From the NCBI GenBank assembly GCA_947452535.1, contig CANGCM010000010.1, forward strand, positions 1 through 46,352: a DNA stretch of 46,352 nt, read 5' to 3'. Below are positions 34,939 to 43,974 of the stretch, piece by piece. The notes beneath the pieces are model-generated. The model was not told where the DNA came from. It saw nothing but the letters and a program-made list of their open reading frames with translations, and did not search any database. Source of the DNA: Burkholderiaceae bacterium. Its GTDB lineage: Bacteria; Pseudomonadota; Gammaproteobacteria; Burkholderiales; Burkholderiaceae. Numbering within the stretch: the first letter of the stretch is position 1; every line of letters begins with the position of its first letter. Both the position numbers and the translations under genes were made by a program.

Positions 34939-36027
34939 GTGTCGCTTACTGTAGAGACTGTGCAAGCAGCATTAAAGGGTCTCATTGACCCAAATACGCA
35001 AATTGATTTTGTATCAGCCAAGAGCGTCAAAAATTTACGAGTAGATGGCGGAGAGATTAGTCTCGATATCGTGCTGGGTTATCCCGCTAAAAGCCAGTTT
35101 GATTCCATCCGGAAATCCGTTATCGGGATCCTGCGCGAGTTGCCTGGAGTTAAAAATGTTAGTGTGAATGTCAGCAGTCAAATCGTTGCACATGCTGTGC
35201 AACGCGGCGTCAAATTATTACCTGGCGTTAAAAATATTATTGCGGTAGCTAGCGGTAAGGGTGGAGTCGGAAAGTCAACAACGGCGGTTAACCTTGCCTT
35301 AGCCTTATCTGCAGAGGGTGCGCAAGTAGGCATCTTGGATGCGGATATCTATGGTCCAAGCCAACCCATGATGTTGGGTATTACCGGCAGACCAGAATCG
35401 ATTGAAGAAAACACGATGGAGCCAATGGAGGGTCATGGCCTACAAGCGAGCTCGATTGGCTTCTTGATTGACGATGATGCGCCCATGGTGTGGCGGGGTC
35501 CGATGGTCACCTCTGCGTTAGAGCAATTGCTACGTCAAACCCGTTGGCGTGATTTAGATTACTTGGTCGTAGATATGCCACCGGGCACGGGTGATATTCA
35601 GTTAACGTTGGCTCAAAAAGTGCCGGTCACGGGCGCGGTCATTGTTACTACGCCGCAAGATATTGCGCTATTGGATGCCCGCAAGGGTTTGAAGATGTTT
35701 GAGAAGGTCGGCGTGCCCATTGTGGGCATTATTGAAAATATGAGCACCTATGTTTGTCCAAGTTGCGGCCATGAAGAGCATGTCTTTGGTGCGGGTGGTG
35801 GCCAAAAGATGTGTAAAGAATATGGTGTTGATTTCTTAGGTGACTTGCCTTTGAATTTATCGATCCGTGAGCATGCTGATGCGGGTCGCCCTACCGTAGT
35901 GGCTGATCCAGATGGGGCTATTAGTTCTATTTATAAAACGATTGCTAGAAGAGTCGCTATTAAAGTAGCCAGCCTCTCAAAAGACATGAGTAGTAAATTT
36001 CCTAACATCGTGGTTCAGAACACCTAA
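34939..36027 (+). CDS. apbC: Mrp/ApbC-type iron-sulfur cluster carrier ATPase
   Basis: A 362-residue P-loop ATPase that carries or delivers [4Fe-4S] clusters. The N-terminal MIP18-like domain spans about residues 1-90, then VASGKGGVGKSTTAVNLA (deviant Walker A), DADIYGPSQPMMLG, DMPPGTGDIQLTLAQ and the cluster-binding CPSCG of YVCPSCGHEEHVFG. The start is GTG at 34939 with TAGGAGAGA before it. Only six bases separate it from the DUF3305 gene, so it probably leads a transcript that includes the iron-sulfur-rich formate dehydrogenase accessory genes. Confidence 0.93.
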   Translation: MSLTVETVQAALKGLIDPNTQIDFVSAKSVKNLRVDGGEISLDIVLGYPAKSQFDSIRKSVIGILRELPGVKNVSVNVSSQIVAHAVQRGVKLLPGVKNIIAVASGKGGVGKSTTAVNLALALSAEGAQVGILDADIYGPSQPMMLGITGRPESIEENTMEPMEGHGLQASSIGFLIDDDAPMVWRGPMVTSALEQLLRQTRWRDLDYLVVDMPPGTGDIQLTLAQKVPVTGAVIVTTPQDIALLDARKGLKMFEKVGVPIVGIIENMSTYVCPSCGHEEHVFGAGGGQKMCKEYGVDFLGDLPLNLSIREHADAGRPTVVADPDGAISSIYKTIARRVAIKVASLSKDMSSKFPNIVVQNT

Positions 36028-36033
36028 GGCCTT

Positions 36034-36573
36034 ATGCGTTTTGCTGTTCTTATGCGCAAGCAATTTATCGACAATCCCTGGATTTCATTTCGGTGGTTGC
36101 CTCAGGAAGTGCTGCCAGATTTTGGGCAATTTACTAATGCATCCACTTCAGAGAACAAAATCTCTGGGCAGTTTTTAGGGCGCGATGATCAAGGTGAATC
36201 TTGGTTGTTTACTGGTTACGAACTCCATTTGTTTCCTGATGAGGCTGAGGGCTATTACCTCAACTTATCGGCAACTCAGCCTGCATGGTTTGTAATGTGG
36301 CGCCTAGAAGAAGAGATTGATCGCTACCTTGATGCGCAGTCAATTGAATTGGCTAAATCAGAACCTACGTTTGCTGTGCCTCATCGCATTAGCGTGAGTT
36401 ATAACGAAGCAGGACGTTTACTGGATGGTGGAGAATCGGTTGATATTATTCCCATGACTGAAGAGCATGCCTCTTGGTTGCAGGAGTTTGTCAATGAGCA
36501 CTATCGTCCCGAACCTAAAAAACGTCATCGTCCCGCATCGTTTAGAGGTGCTGACCGCTCGGCGGAGGATTGA
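36034..36573 (+). CDS. DUF3305 protein, formate dehydrogenase-associated
   Basis: A 179-residue soluble protein: MRFAVLMRKQFIDNPWISFR at the start, WLFTGYELHLFPDEAEGYYL in the middle and ISVSYNEAGRLLDGGESVD towards the end. DUF3305 genes occur almost always beside DUF3306 and formate dehydrogenase genes in betaproteobacteria. Its stop overlaps the DUF3306 start by four bases. A maturation role is likely from context only. Confidence 0.85.
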   Translation: MRFAVLMRKQFIDNPWISFRWLPQEVLPDFGQFTNASTSENKISGQFLGRDDQGESWLFTGYELHLFPDEAEGYYLNLSATQPAWFVMWRLEEEIDRYLDAQSIELAKSEPTFAVPHRISVSYNEAGRLLDGGESVDIIPMTEEHASWLQEFVNEHYRPEPKKRHRPASFRGADRSAED

Positions 36574-37154
36574 TGGCAGGCGGATTTCTCAATCGTTGGT
36601 CTCGTCGTAAGGCGGGTGAGTCGCTCGAGCCTGAAAAAAATTCAGCTGATGAAGTCAAGCAAGGATCAGAAGTAACTCCTGAGCTTAAGAAACAATCCGC
36701 TGAGATTGAAGATGCTCCGTTGCCGGTGACTTTAGATGATGTTGAGAAGATTGATCGCTTTGCACCAGATTTCTCAGCCTTTATGAAGCCAGGTGTTGAT
36801 CCAGCGGTTCAACAAGCTGCCATGAAGAAGATGTTTTCTGATCCGCACTTTAACGTCATGGATGGCCTAGATATTTATATTGGCGACTATTCCAAGCCGG
36901 ATCCTATTCCGCTGGAGATGCTCAAGCGCATGGTGCAGTCTGACATGCTGAATATCTTCCGCAAAGATAATGAGGAGGGGCAGTCTGAGCTTGTCAATTC
37001 TCCAGTATCTAAAGGGCCTACAGAGCCTACGGAACAGGTTTTGCTAACTCCGAACCAGACTGATTTAACATCCACACCAATAGCTATTCAGGGGGTGGGG
37101 GATAAAGACTCCTTACCTGTGGATAAAAAAACCAGTGAAGAAAATGATTCATGA
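36570..37154 (+). CDS. DUF3306 protein, formate dehydrogenase-associated
   Basis: A 194-residue acidic, mostly disordered-looking protein with a conserved centre: FLNRWSRRKAG at the start, LDDVEKIDRFAPDFSAFMKPG and the segment KKMFSDPHFNVMDGLDIYIG. It is coupled to both neighbours by four-base overlaps. DUF3306 is a frequent partner of DUF3305 in formate dehydrogenase loci. No biochemical function is known to me. Confidence 0.85.
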   Translation: MMAGGFLNRWSRRKAGESLEPEKNSADEVKQGSEVTPELKKQSAEIEDAPLPVTLDDVEKIDRFAPDFSAFMKPGVDPAVQQAAMKKMFSDPHFNVMDGLDIYIGDYSKPDPIPLEMLKRMVQSDMLNIFRKDNEEGQSELVNSPVSKGPTEPTEQVLLTPNQTDLTSTPIAIQGVGDKDSLPVDKKTSEENDS

Positions 37155-39241
37155 GCCAAAAATTAGTCTGTAATTGCAATGGAACTATGCCTTTGGATGC
37201 AAAGACATTAGGCGTAACCATGCACACCTCTTTGTGCAGGCAGGAAGTAGGATTGGCTATCAAGGCAATGAATGGCAATGACTCTCTCACTATTGCCTGC
37301 ACTCAAGAGAGTGCCTTATTTAGTGAATTAGCAGAGCAATCTGAAAAGCCTTTGGTGGCGCCATTACGCTTTATTAATATCCGTGAGGTGGCGGGCTGGA
37401 CTCAGGAAGCTAAAACTTCTGGACCAAAGATTGCCGCACTCCTTGCCTTGGCAGATATGCCAGAAGCTGAGCCTGTCCCCGTTGTCAATTACGAAAGTCA
37501 TGGGCGTTTACTGATTGTGGGTTCTGGAGATCAGGCTTTGCCTTGGGCGGAAAAACTCAGCGACTCTCTTGACGTCTCCGTTTTATGTACTGAGCCGGGC
37601 GCCTTGCCGATTGCCAGAAATTTCCCAATTTATAGCGGTGAAGTAACGAAGTTAGATGGCTACCTTGGTCACTTTACGGTTGACTGGAATTTGCAGAATC
37701 CCATTGATCCAGAAATGTGTACGCGCTGTGGCGCTTGTGTTGAAGTCTGCCCAGAAGGTGCAATTGATGATGCATTCCAGATTGACTTAAATAAATGCCA
37801 ATCCCACCGTGCTTGTGTGACAGCATGTGCTGGTATTGGTGCCATTAATTTTGACCGAGTGGAGCGTCAGCGTAGTTCTGAATTTGACTTAATTATGGAT
37901 TTACGTAGCGATCCTCAAATGCGGATGAGTCAAACCCCGCAAGGCTATTTTGCCCCGGGTAAGGATCCACTCGAGCAGTCTTTAGTAGCGAATCAGTTGC
38001 TTGGTTTGGTTGGTGAGTTTGAAAAGCCTAAATACTTTGTCTATAACGAAAAGGTCTGCGCCCACGGTCGTAACGGTAAAGTGGGATGTAATGCCTGTAT
38101 TGATGTGTGCTCTACCGGCGCTATATCTTCTTTGTTTAAAAACGGGCAGGGTACGGTTGAAGTCAATCCTAATCTTTGCATGGGCTGTGGGGCTTGTTCG
38201 ACAGTCTGCCCGTCCGGTGCAATGCGATACAACTACCCTAGTGTGCCGCACCAGGGTAAGGAAATTAAAACGCTGGCCGCTGTATTTAGTGCGGAGAGCG
38301 CAAAAGCCAAGCAATCGACTGCACCAGCTTTGTTGTTACATACACTAAAGGCGGGTACTCAGCTGCTAGATTCTCTCGGACGCTCAGCCCACCTCAGGCC
38401 AAAACAATTTGAGGGATTACCCTCTTTTGTTCTGCCCTATGGGATTGAGCATATTGCCTCTACCGGCTTGGATTTATGGCTTGGTGCACTCAGCTATGGT
38501 TTTGGTGAAGTGGTTTTGCTGCTCACCGGTGACGAGGATCCCGCCTATCGTGCCGCCTTGGAAACTCAAATCGACTTAGGTAATGCAATTTTGGCGGTTT
38601 ACGGATTTGACGCCAGACTTTCGCTCATCCAACTTGAGTCAGCAGGTGACCTGCTTGCAGCCTCACTCGCGATGGGCAAGCTTCGTCAACGCGGTGCCTT
38701 GTCTGCTATTTGCTCTCCAGCGAGTTTTGGCTTGGGTAATCAAAAGCGCGAAACGATTGAAACAGTGCTAGAGCATTTGCAAAAGCAAGCTAAAACATCG
38801 ATTCCAGCAGGTGGCGTTGCTTTACCAAAGTCATCATTCTTAGGTGGCCTCAAAATTAATCAGGATGCTTGCACGCTGTGTATGTCTTGTGTGGGCAGTT
38901 GTCCTGAAGGAGCCTTGCTCGACAACCTGGATGAACCCAAGCTTTCCTTTATTGAAAAGCAGTGCGTTCAATGTGGCATCTGCGTCAACACTTGCCCAGA
39001 GCAAGCCTTGGCTTTAGCCCCCCGCTTAGAGACGGTGGAGCAGCGCAAGCAAAAAGTAGAGCTCAATGAGACCAAACCTTTTCATTGCATTAGCTGTGGC
39101 AAGGTCTTCGGAACTGCAAAGATGGTGGATTTGATGTTGCTGAAGTTGGGAGCTCATGATGCTTTTGCCGGCGCCGCTTTGGATCGATTAAAGATGTGTG
39201 GCGATTGTCGTGTTGTAGATATGGTGAATAAAGAGCTATGA
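37151..39241 (+). CDS. Polyferredoxin-like 4Fe-4S protein in the formate dehydrogenase locus
   Basis: A 696-residue protein with several ferredoxin motifs: CTRCGACVEVCPEG from about residue 190, a degenerate CQSHRACVTACAG, CNACIDVCSTGA, CMGCGACSTVCPSG from about residue 343, CTLCMSCVGSCPEG from about residue 574, and CVQCGICVNTCPEQA. A final CISCGK with CGDC may bind another metal. Between the cluster groups lie about 200 residues without cysteine motifs. It may relay electrons or help mature the enzyme. It is coupled by four-base overlaps to DUF3306 and to the TorD-like gene. Its exact role is unknown. Confidence 0.85.
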   Translation: MSQKLVCNCNGTMPLDAKTLGVTMHTSLCRQEVGLAIKAMNGNDSLTIACTQESALFSELAEQSEKPLVAPLRFINIREVAGWTQEAKTSGPKIAALLALADMPEAEPVPVVNYESHGRLLIVGSGDQALPWAEKLSDSLDVSVLCTEPGALPIARNFPIYSGEVTKLDGYLGHFTVDWNLQNPIDPEMCTRCGACVEVCPEGAIDDAFQIDLNKCQSHRACVTACAGIGAINFDRVERQRSSEFDLIMDLRSDPQMRMSQTPQGYFAPGKDPLEQSLVANQLLGLVGEFEKPKYFVYNEKVCAHGRNGKVGCNACIDVCSTGAISSLFKNGQGTVEVNPNLCMGCGACSTVCPSGAMRYNYPSVPHQGKEIKTLAAVFSAESAKAKQSTAPALLLHTLKAGTQLLDSLGRSAHLRPKQFEGLPSFVLPYGIEHIASTGLDLWLGALSYGFGEVVLLLTGDEDPAYRAALETQIDLGNAILAVYGFDARLSLIQLESAGDLLAASLAMGKLRQRGALSAICSPASFGLGNQKRETIETVLEHLQKQAKTSIPAGGVALPKSSFLGGLKINQDACTLCMSCVGSCPEGALLDNLDEPKLSFIEKQCVQCGICVNTCPEQALALAPRLETVEQRKQKVELNETKPFHCISCGKVFGTAKMVDLMLLKLGAHDAFAGAALDRLKMCGDCRVVDMVNKEL

Positions 39242-39882
39242 GTGAGCAGATAAAAGAGGGCGCCTCAACCGAAATCGGTGATGTGGGCTTACCAGAAGAT
39301 TTGGCTAGAGCAGATCTATATGGCTTGATTGCCAGACTCTTTCATTTGCCGCCTGACCAAGAACTGCTCGATCAAATAGCAGCCTCTATTCCGGATGGTC
39401 AGGAAGTCAACCCTGAGGATGCCCCCTTAGCCAAGGTGTGGCATAGCGTCGTTGAAGTAGCCAAGTCCAACCCCGTCAAAGCATGGCGAGAGGAGTTTGA
39501 TTTAAATTTCATTAGCGTGGGCCGTCCTAATGTGATCCTGAATGGCTCCTTTTATATGGCTGGGCATCTAAATGAAAAGCCCTTGGTGGAAATTCGCCGT
39601 GCCTTAGAGGCCTTTGGTCTAGAGTCTGCCCAAGAAATTAGCGAAACTGAAGACCATATTTCCGCGCTCTGCGAAGTGATGCGCTACCTCATAGCAGGTG
39701 ACGATGTCGTAATCTCAAACTTAACAAATCAAAGAGTCTTTTTCAACGATCACATTCGCCCCTGGTATGACGAATTGTGCGATGCAATAGAGGGTATTCC
39801 CGAGATGCATCTTTACCATCCAGTAGCCGCCTTGACGCGTGAATTTTTGGCGATCGAGGGGCAAAGTTTTGACATGATTTAA
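39238..39882 (+). CDS. TorD/DmsD-family molybdoenzyme chaperone
   Basis: A 214-residue, helical protein: LARADLYGLIARLFHLPPD at the start, then WREEFDLNFISVGRPNVIL and GSFYMAGHLNEKPLVEIR, SETEDHISALCEVMRYL, and LYHPVAALTREFL at the end. The family binds Tat signal peptides of molybdo- or tungsto-enzymes and holds them until the cofactor is inserted. Its likely client is the catalytic subunit encoded about 420 bases downstream, which has a twin-arginine signal. It closes the coupled accessory run. Confidence 0.9.
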   Translation: MSEQIKEGASTEIGDVGLPEDLARADLYGLIARLFHLPPDQELLDQIAASIPDGQEVNPEDAPLAKVWHSVVEVAKSNPVKAWREEFDLNFISVGRPNVILNGSFYMAGHLNEKPLVEIRRALEAFGLESAQEISETEDHISALCEVMRYLIAGDDVVISNLTNQRVFFNDHIRPWYDELCDAIEGIPEMHLYHPVAALTREFLAIEGQSFDMI

Positions 39883-39983
39883 TGTTGCATCGCATCAAAA
39901 AAAGAATGGCACTTGCATTAAGTCACTAGCTAAGTCAATATTATTAAAAGTAAATATGTCAAAAATACAATTACCAATTAAAC

Positions 39984-39997
39984 TTGATCCACATCAA
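39984..39997. promoter_or_regulatory. FNR/ANR-type binding site before the formate dehydrogenase genes
   Basis: TTGAT-CCAC-ATCAA matches the FNR consensus TTGAT-N4-ATCAA exactly. It ends 23 bases before the start codon of the Tat-signal gene, in the 138-base gap after the TorD-like gene. Activating FNR sites usually centre about 41 bases upstream of transcription start, so a site this close to the ATG may instead repress, or serve a leaderless or downstream start. A TAGGAG ribosome binding site lies just after it. Confidence 0.6.
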
Positions 39998-40020
39998 TTT
40001 GCACCAAATAGGAGTTTGCG

Positions 40021-40242
40021 ATGAATACTAAATCCACCACTGCAGTAACTGAAGAGAATCAGCCCTCCCGTAGAAAGTTTTTCATTGGGGCAGGAGCCAC
40101 CGTTGGTGCTGTTGCAGTAGTCTCCCAAACCGCAATTGGTAAGGCCGTTATTCAAGAAATTGGTAGCACGGTGAAGGGTAAGGATGATGGTTATCAACTA
40201 TCTGCCCACGTTCGTAAGTATTACGAAACCACCATGCTTTAA
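40021..40242 (+). CDS. Formate dehydrogenase region Tat-signal protein
   Basis: A 73-residue protein with a twin-arginine signal, SRRKFFIGAGATVGAVAVV, and a short tail containing YQLSAHVRKYYETTML. Small proteins of this kind precede the catalytic subunit in many betaproteobacterial formate dehydrogenase loci. Lacking a transmembrane anchor beyond the signal, it may be exported as a partner of the enzyme, but no function is established. TAGGAG precedes the ATG. Confidence 0.87.
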   Translation: MNTKSTTAVTEENQPSRRKFFIGAGATVGAVAVVSQTAIGKAVIQEIGSTVKGKDDGYQLSAHVRKYYETTML

Positions 40243-40302
40243 AGCAAGTCTTTTATTTAGTCGTTTCCAAATAATTCATTCAAAATATCTCAGGGACCAC
40301 AT

Positions 40303-43287
40303 ATGAGTCTGACTCGTAAATCCAGCACCCCACAAAGTAGTCGCGCTACGCCTGCCTCACGCCTTATCGGCAGCCTTTCGCGTGGACTCCAATCTGCAGT
40401 TCCAACGATGGATCGTCGAACCTTTCTAAAGCGCTCTGGAGTTGGAGTTGGGGCAGGTATTGCCGCTAGCCAGTTGACCTTAGTGCAAAAGGCTTCTGCT
40501 GAACAAAGCAAGGCGATGCTGGACGGTAAAGGCAAGATCGAGGTTAAAAGAACCATTTGTACTCACTGCTCTGTAGGTTGTGCGACTGATGCCACTGTTG
40601 AGAATGGCGTTTGGGTTCGCCAGGACTCCGTTTTTGACTCCCCGATCAATATGGGCTCTTACTGTGCCAAAGGTGCAGCATTGCGTGAGCATGGCCATGG
40701 TGACTACCGTTTACGTTACCCAATGAAATTGGTTGACGGCAAGTATCAAAGAATTTCTTGGGATCAAGCCTTAACTGAAATTACTGCTCAGATGAAAGAT
40801 CTGCGTACTAAGCACAGCCCAGATTCACTATTCTTTATTGGATCTTCTAAGCACAACAATGAACAGGCCTACTTATTGCGTAAGTGGGTTTCTTTCTTTG
40901 GAACTAACAATACAGACCATCAAGCTCGTATCTGTCACTCCACAACAGTAGCCGGTGTTGCTAATACCTGGGGCTATGGTGCGATGACCAATAGCTACAA
41001 CGACATGATGAATGCCAAAGCAGCTTTGTACATTGGTTCAAACGCGGCTGAAGCCCATCCTGTATCTATGTTGAGTCTGTTGCATGCCAAGGAAAATGGT
41101 TGCAAGGTGATTGTGGTTGACCCGCGCTATACCCGCACTGCAGCGAAGTCTGATCAATATGTTCGTATCCGCTCTGGTAGTGATATTCCATTCTTGTTTG
41201 GCGTTCTTTATCACATCTTTAACAACGGTTGGGAAGATAAGAAATACATCAATGATCGCGTCTACGGTATGGACGAGATTCGTAAAGAGGTGATGGAAAA
41301 GTGGACTCCAAAAAATGTCGAAGAGGCATGTGGAGTTCCTGAGGCGCAAGTATATAAAGTCGCCGAGACTATGGCCAAGAATCGCCCAAGCACTTTAGTT
41401 TGGTGTATGGGTCAAACTCAGCACACCATTGGTAATGCGATGGTGCGTGCATCTTGTATCGTGCAATTAGCATTAGGCAACATTGGCAAATCCGGTGGTG
41501 GTGCGAATATTTTCCGTGGCCATGATAACGTTCAAGGAGCTACTGACGTTGGTCCTAACCCAGATTCATTGCCAGGCTACTATGGCCTTGCAGCAGGTTC
41601 ATGGAAGCACTTTGCAACCGTATGGGGTGTGGATTACGAGTGGATTAAAGGACGCTACGCACCAGACATGATGGAGAAGTCGGGCACTACCGTCTCTCGT
41701 TGGGTCGATGCGGTGCTCGAAAAAAATGACATGATTGATCAGCAAACCAATGTGAAAGGTTTGTTCTTCTGGGGTCATGCGCCGAACTCACAAACTCGCG
41801 GCTTAGATATGAAGCGTGCGATGGATAAATTGGATCTGTTGGTAGTAGTTGATCCGTATCCAAGCGCAACCGCAGCGATGGCAGCGATGCCCGCTGCCGA
41901 AGGTGACGCAGTCAATAAAAACCGTAATGTGTATTTGCTGCCAGCAACCACGCAGTTTGAAACTTGTGGATCCGCTACTGCATCCAATCGCTCATTACAG
42001 TGGCGCGAGAAGGTAATTGATCCCTTGTTTGAGTCAGTACCAGACCATGTCTTGATGCAGGCTTTTGCCGATCGACTTGGCTTTGGCGAAGAGCTGTCAA
42101 AGAATTACAAAATGCTGAGCTCCAAGTTTGCAGGTAAGCAGTGGAGAGAGCCACAGATCGAAGATATCTTGCGTGAAATTAATCGTTCTGTTTGGACAAT
42201 TGGCTATACCGGTCAAACTCCTGAGCGCTTAAAAGCACACATGAGAATGGCTGGCGTATTTGATCCGAAGACCTTGAAGTCACGTGGTGGTATTGATCCC
42301 GTTACTGGATATAACACTGCGGGCGACTACTATGGCTTGCCTTGGCCTTGCTACGGCACTGCAGCGATTAAACATCCAGGCTCACCTAATCTCTATGACA
42401 CCAGCAAGAGTGTGATGGAGGGTGGCGGTAACTTCCGCGCTAACTTTGGTGTGGAGAGAGAGGGCAAGACTTTATTGGCTGAAGATGGCTCTCACTCAAA
42501 AGGCTCTGCGATTACTACCGGTTACCCTGAGTTCGATCACGTGCTTGTCAAGAAGCTGGGTTGGTGGAATCAATTAACTGAAGAAGAGCAGAAGCTTGCC
42601 GAAGGTAAGAATTGGAAAACAGACTTATCTGGCGGTATTCAGCGTGTCGTGATGAAGAACGGTTGCCATCCATTTGGTAATGCAAAAGCCCGTGCGGTTG
42701 TTTGGAACTTCCCAGATGCTATTCCAGTTCACCGCGAAGCTCTGTACAGCACCAATGAACCCATGATGCGTAAGTACCCGACTTCTGCTGATAAGAAGAA
42801 CTTCTGGCGCTTGCCAACCCTGTACAAAACAGTTCAGGACCAAAACTTAAAAGAGAAGCTGTATGAAAAGTTCCCAATCATCTTGACCTCCGGTCGTTTG
42901 GTTGAGTACGAGGGTGGTGGTGATGAAACCCGTTCTAATCCATGGCTTGCAGAATTGCAACAAGAGAACTTTGTGGAAATTAATCCTAAAGCTGCACAAG
43001 CTCGCGGAATTAAAAATTGGGATTTTGTTTGGGTTAAATCTCCAACGGGTGCCAAGATCAAAGTACGTGCGATGGTTACTGAGCGCGTGGATCAAGACAC
43101 TGCATTTGTACCATTCCACTTTGCTGGCTGGTGGCAGGGCAACGACTTGCGCAAATACTACCCTGAGGGCGCGGCCCCAGTAGTTTTAGGTGAATCAGTG
43201 AATACTGCAACAACCTATGGCTATGACCAGGTAACGATGATGCAAGAAACTAAAACCACCATGTGCCAAATCGAAAAATTTGCCTAA
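40303..43287 (+). CDS. fdhA: Formate dehydrogenase catalytic subunit (Mo/W-bis-MGD)
   Basis: A 994-residue molybdopterin oxidoreductase that oxidises formate to CO2, probably in the periplasm. A Tat signal is seen at 38-43 (RRTFLK) after an unusually long 36-residue leader. The [4Fe-4S] cluster uses C86, C89, C93 and C121. The metal ligand is C211, followed by H212 in QARICHSTTVAG, where FdnG has selenocysteine-His. VVDPRYTRTAAKSDQY and GLFFWGHAPNSQT bind the pterin cofactors. It is followed by its iron-sulfur and cytochrome b subunit genes. Confidence 0.96.
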   Translation: MSLTRKSSTPQSSRATPASRLIGSLSRGLQSAVPTMDRRTFLKRSGVGVGAGIAASQLTLVQKASAEQSKAMLDGKGKIEVKRTICTHCSVGCATDATVENGVWVRQDSVFDSPINMGSYCAKGAALREHGHGDYRLRYPMKLVDGKYQRISWDQALTEITAQMKDLRTKHSPDSLFFIGSSKHNNEQAYLLRKWVSFFGTNNTDHQARICHSTTVAGVANTWGYGAMTNSYNDMMNAKAALYIGSNAAEAHPVSMLSLLHAKENGCKVIVVDPRYTRTAAKSDQYVRIRSGSDIPFLFGVLYHIFNNGWEDKKYINDRVYGMDEIRKEVMEKWTPKNVEEACGVPEAQVYKVAETMAKNRPSTLVWCMGQTQHTIGNAMVRASCIVQLALGNIGKSGGGANIFRGHDNVQGATDVGPNPDSLPGYYGLAAGSWKHFATVWGVDYEWIKGRYAPDMMEKSGTTVSRWVDAVLEKNDMIDQQTNVKGLFFWGHAPNSQTRGLDMKRAMDKLDLLVVVDPYPSATAAMAAMPAAEGDAVNKNRNVYLLPATTQFETCGSATASNRSLQWREKVIDPLFESVPDHVLMQAFADRLGFGEELSKNYKMLSSKFAGKQWREPQIEDILREINRSVWTIGYTGQTPERLKAHMRMAGVFDPKTLKSRGGIDPVTGYNTAGDYYGLPWPCYGTAAIKHPGSPNLYDTSKSVMEGGGNFRANFGVEREGKTLLAEDGSHSKGSAITTGYPEFDHVLVKKLGWWNQLTEEEQKLAEGKNWKTDLSGGIQRVVMKNGCHPFGNAKARAVVWNFPDAIPVHREALYSTNEPMMRKYPTSADKKNFWRLPTLYKTVQDQNLKEKLYEKFPIILTSGRLVEYEGGGDETRSNPWLAELQQENFVEINPKAAQARGIKNWDFVWVKSPTGAKIKVRAMVTERVDQDTAFVPFHFAGWWQGNDLRKYYPEGAAPVVLGESVNTATTYGYDQVTMMQETKTTMCQIEKFA

Positions 43288-43314
43288 GTTAAAAAATAAA
43301 GTCAGGAGAACACA

Positions 43315-43974
43315 ATGGCAAGAATGAAATTTATTTGTGATACAGAGCGTTGCATCGAGTGCAATGGTTGTGTTACAGCTTGTAAAAATGATAATGAGGT
43401 ACCTTGGGGCGTTAATCGTCGTCGTGTTGTCACGGTGAATGACGGAATTATTGGTAAAGAGAAATCTATCTCCGTTGCTTGTATGCATTGCTCAGATGCA
43501 CCTTGCATGGCAGTCTGCCCAGTAGATTGCTTCTACCGCACTGACGAAGGCGTAGTCTTGCATGACAAAGACATCTGTATCGGCTGCGGTTACTGCTCAT
43601 TCGCATGCCCATTCGGCGCACCTCAGTTCTTGAGTAAGGGCGATTTTGGTGTGCGTAGCAAGATGGACAAGTGCACATTCTGTAGTGGCGGTCCTGAGGC
43701 AAACGGTAGTGTTGCCGAGTTCGAGAAGTATGGCCGTAATCGCTTGGCAGAGGGTAAGTTGCCTTTGTGCGCAGAGATGTGTTCCACCAAGGCATTGATC
43801 GGTGGCGACGGCGAAGTGATCTCCGCAATCTACGGCAAGCGCGTTGCTGTCCGTGAGGCGAATGGCAGATACCCAAGTAATGATATTTTTGGCTGGTCTA
43901 CTGCTTATGGTCCAACCGGTTCGCCTGCGCCAACTCCAACACCTGCTGACAAAATTCCAGGAGCAAAGTCATGA
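43315..43974 (+). CDS. fdhB: Formate dehydrogenase iron-sulfur subunit
   Basis: A 219-residue ferredoxin-type subunit with four cysteine clusters: CIECNGCVTAC, CMHCSDAPCMAVCPVDC, CIGCGYCSFACPFG, and CTFC together with CAEMC, enough for four [4Fe-4S] centres linking FdhA to the cytochrome. It ends in a Pro/Thr-rich stretch and has no C-terminal membrane anchor, unlike FdnH. AGGAG precedes the start. The stop overlaps the next gene by four bases. Confidence 0.95.
   Translation: MARMKFICDTERCIECNGCVTACKNDNEVPWGVNRRRVVTVNDGIIGKEKSISVACMHCSDAPCMAVCPVDCFYRTDEGVVLHDKDICIGCGYCSFACPFGAPQFLSKGDFGVRSKMDKCTFCSGGPEANGSVAEFEKYGRNRLAEGKLPLCAEMCSTKALIGGDGEVISAIYGKRVAVREANGRYPSNDIFGWSTAYGPTGSPAPTPTPADKIPGAKS

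Noticed and set aside
43466..43876. 136-residue open frame on the minus strand inside fdhB
   Set aside because: It is antisense to a clear ferredoxin gene, is rich in Arg, Cys and His from reverse reading, and has no start signals.
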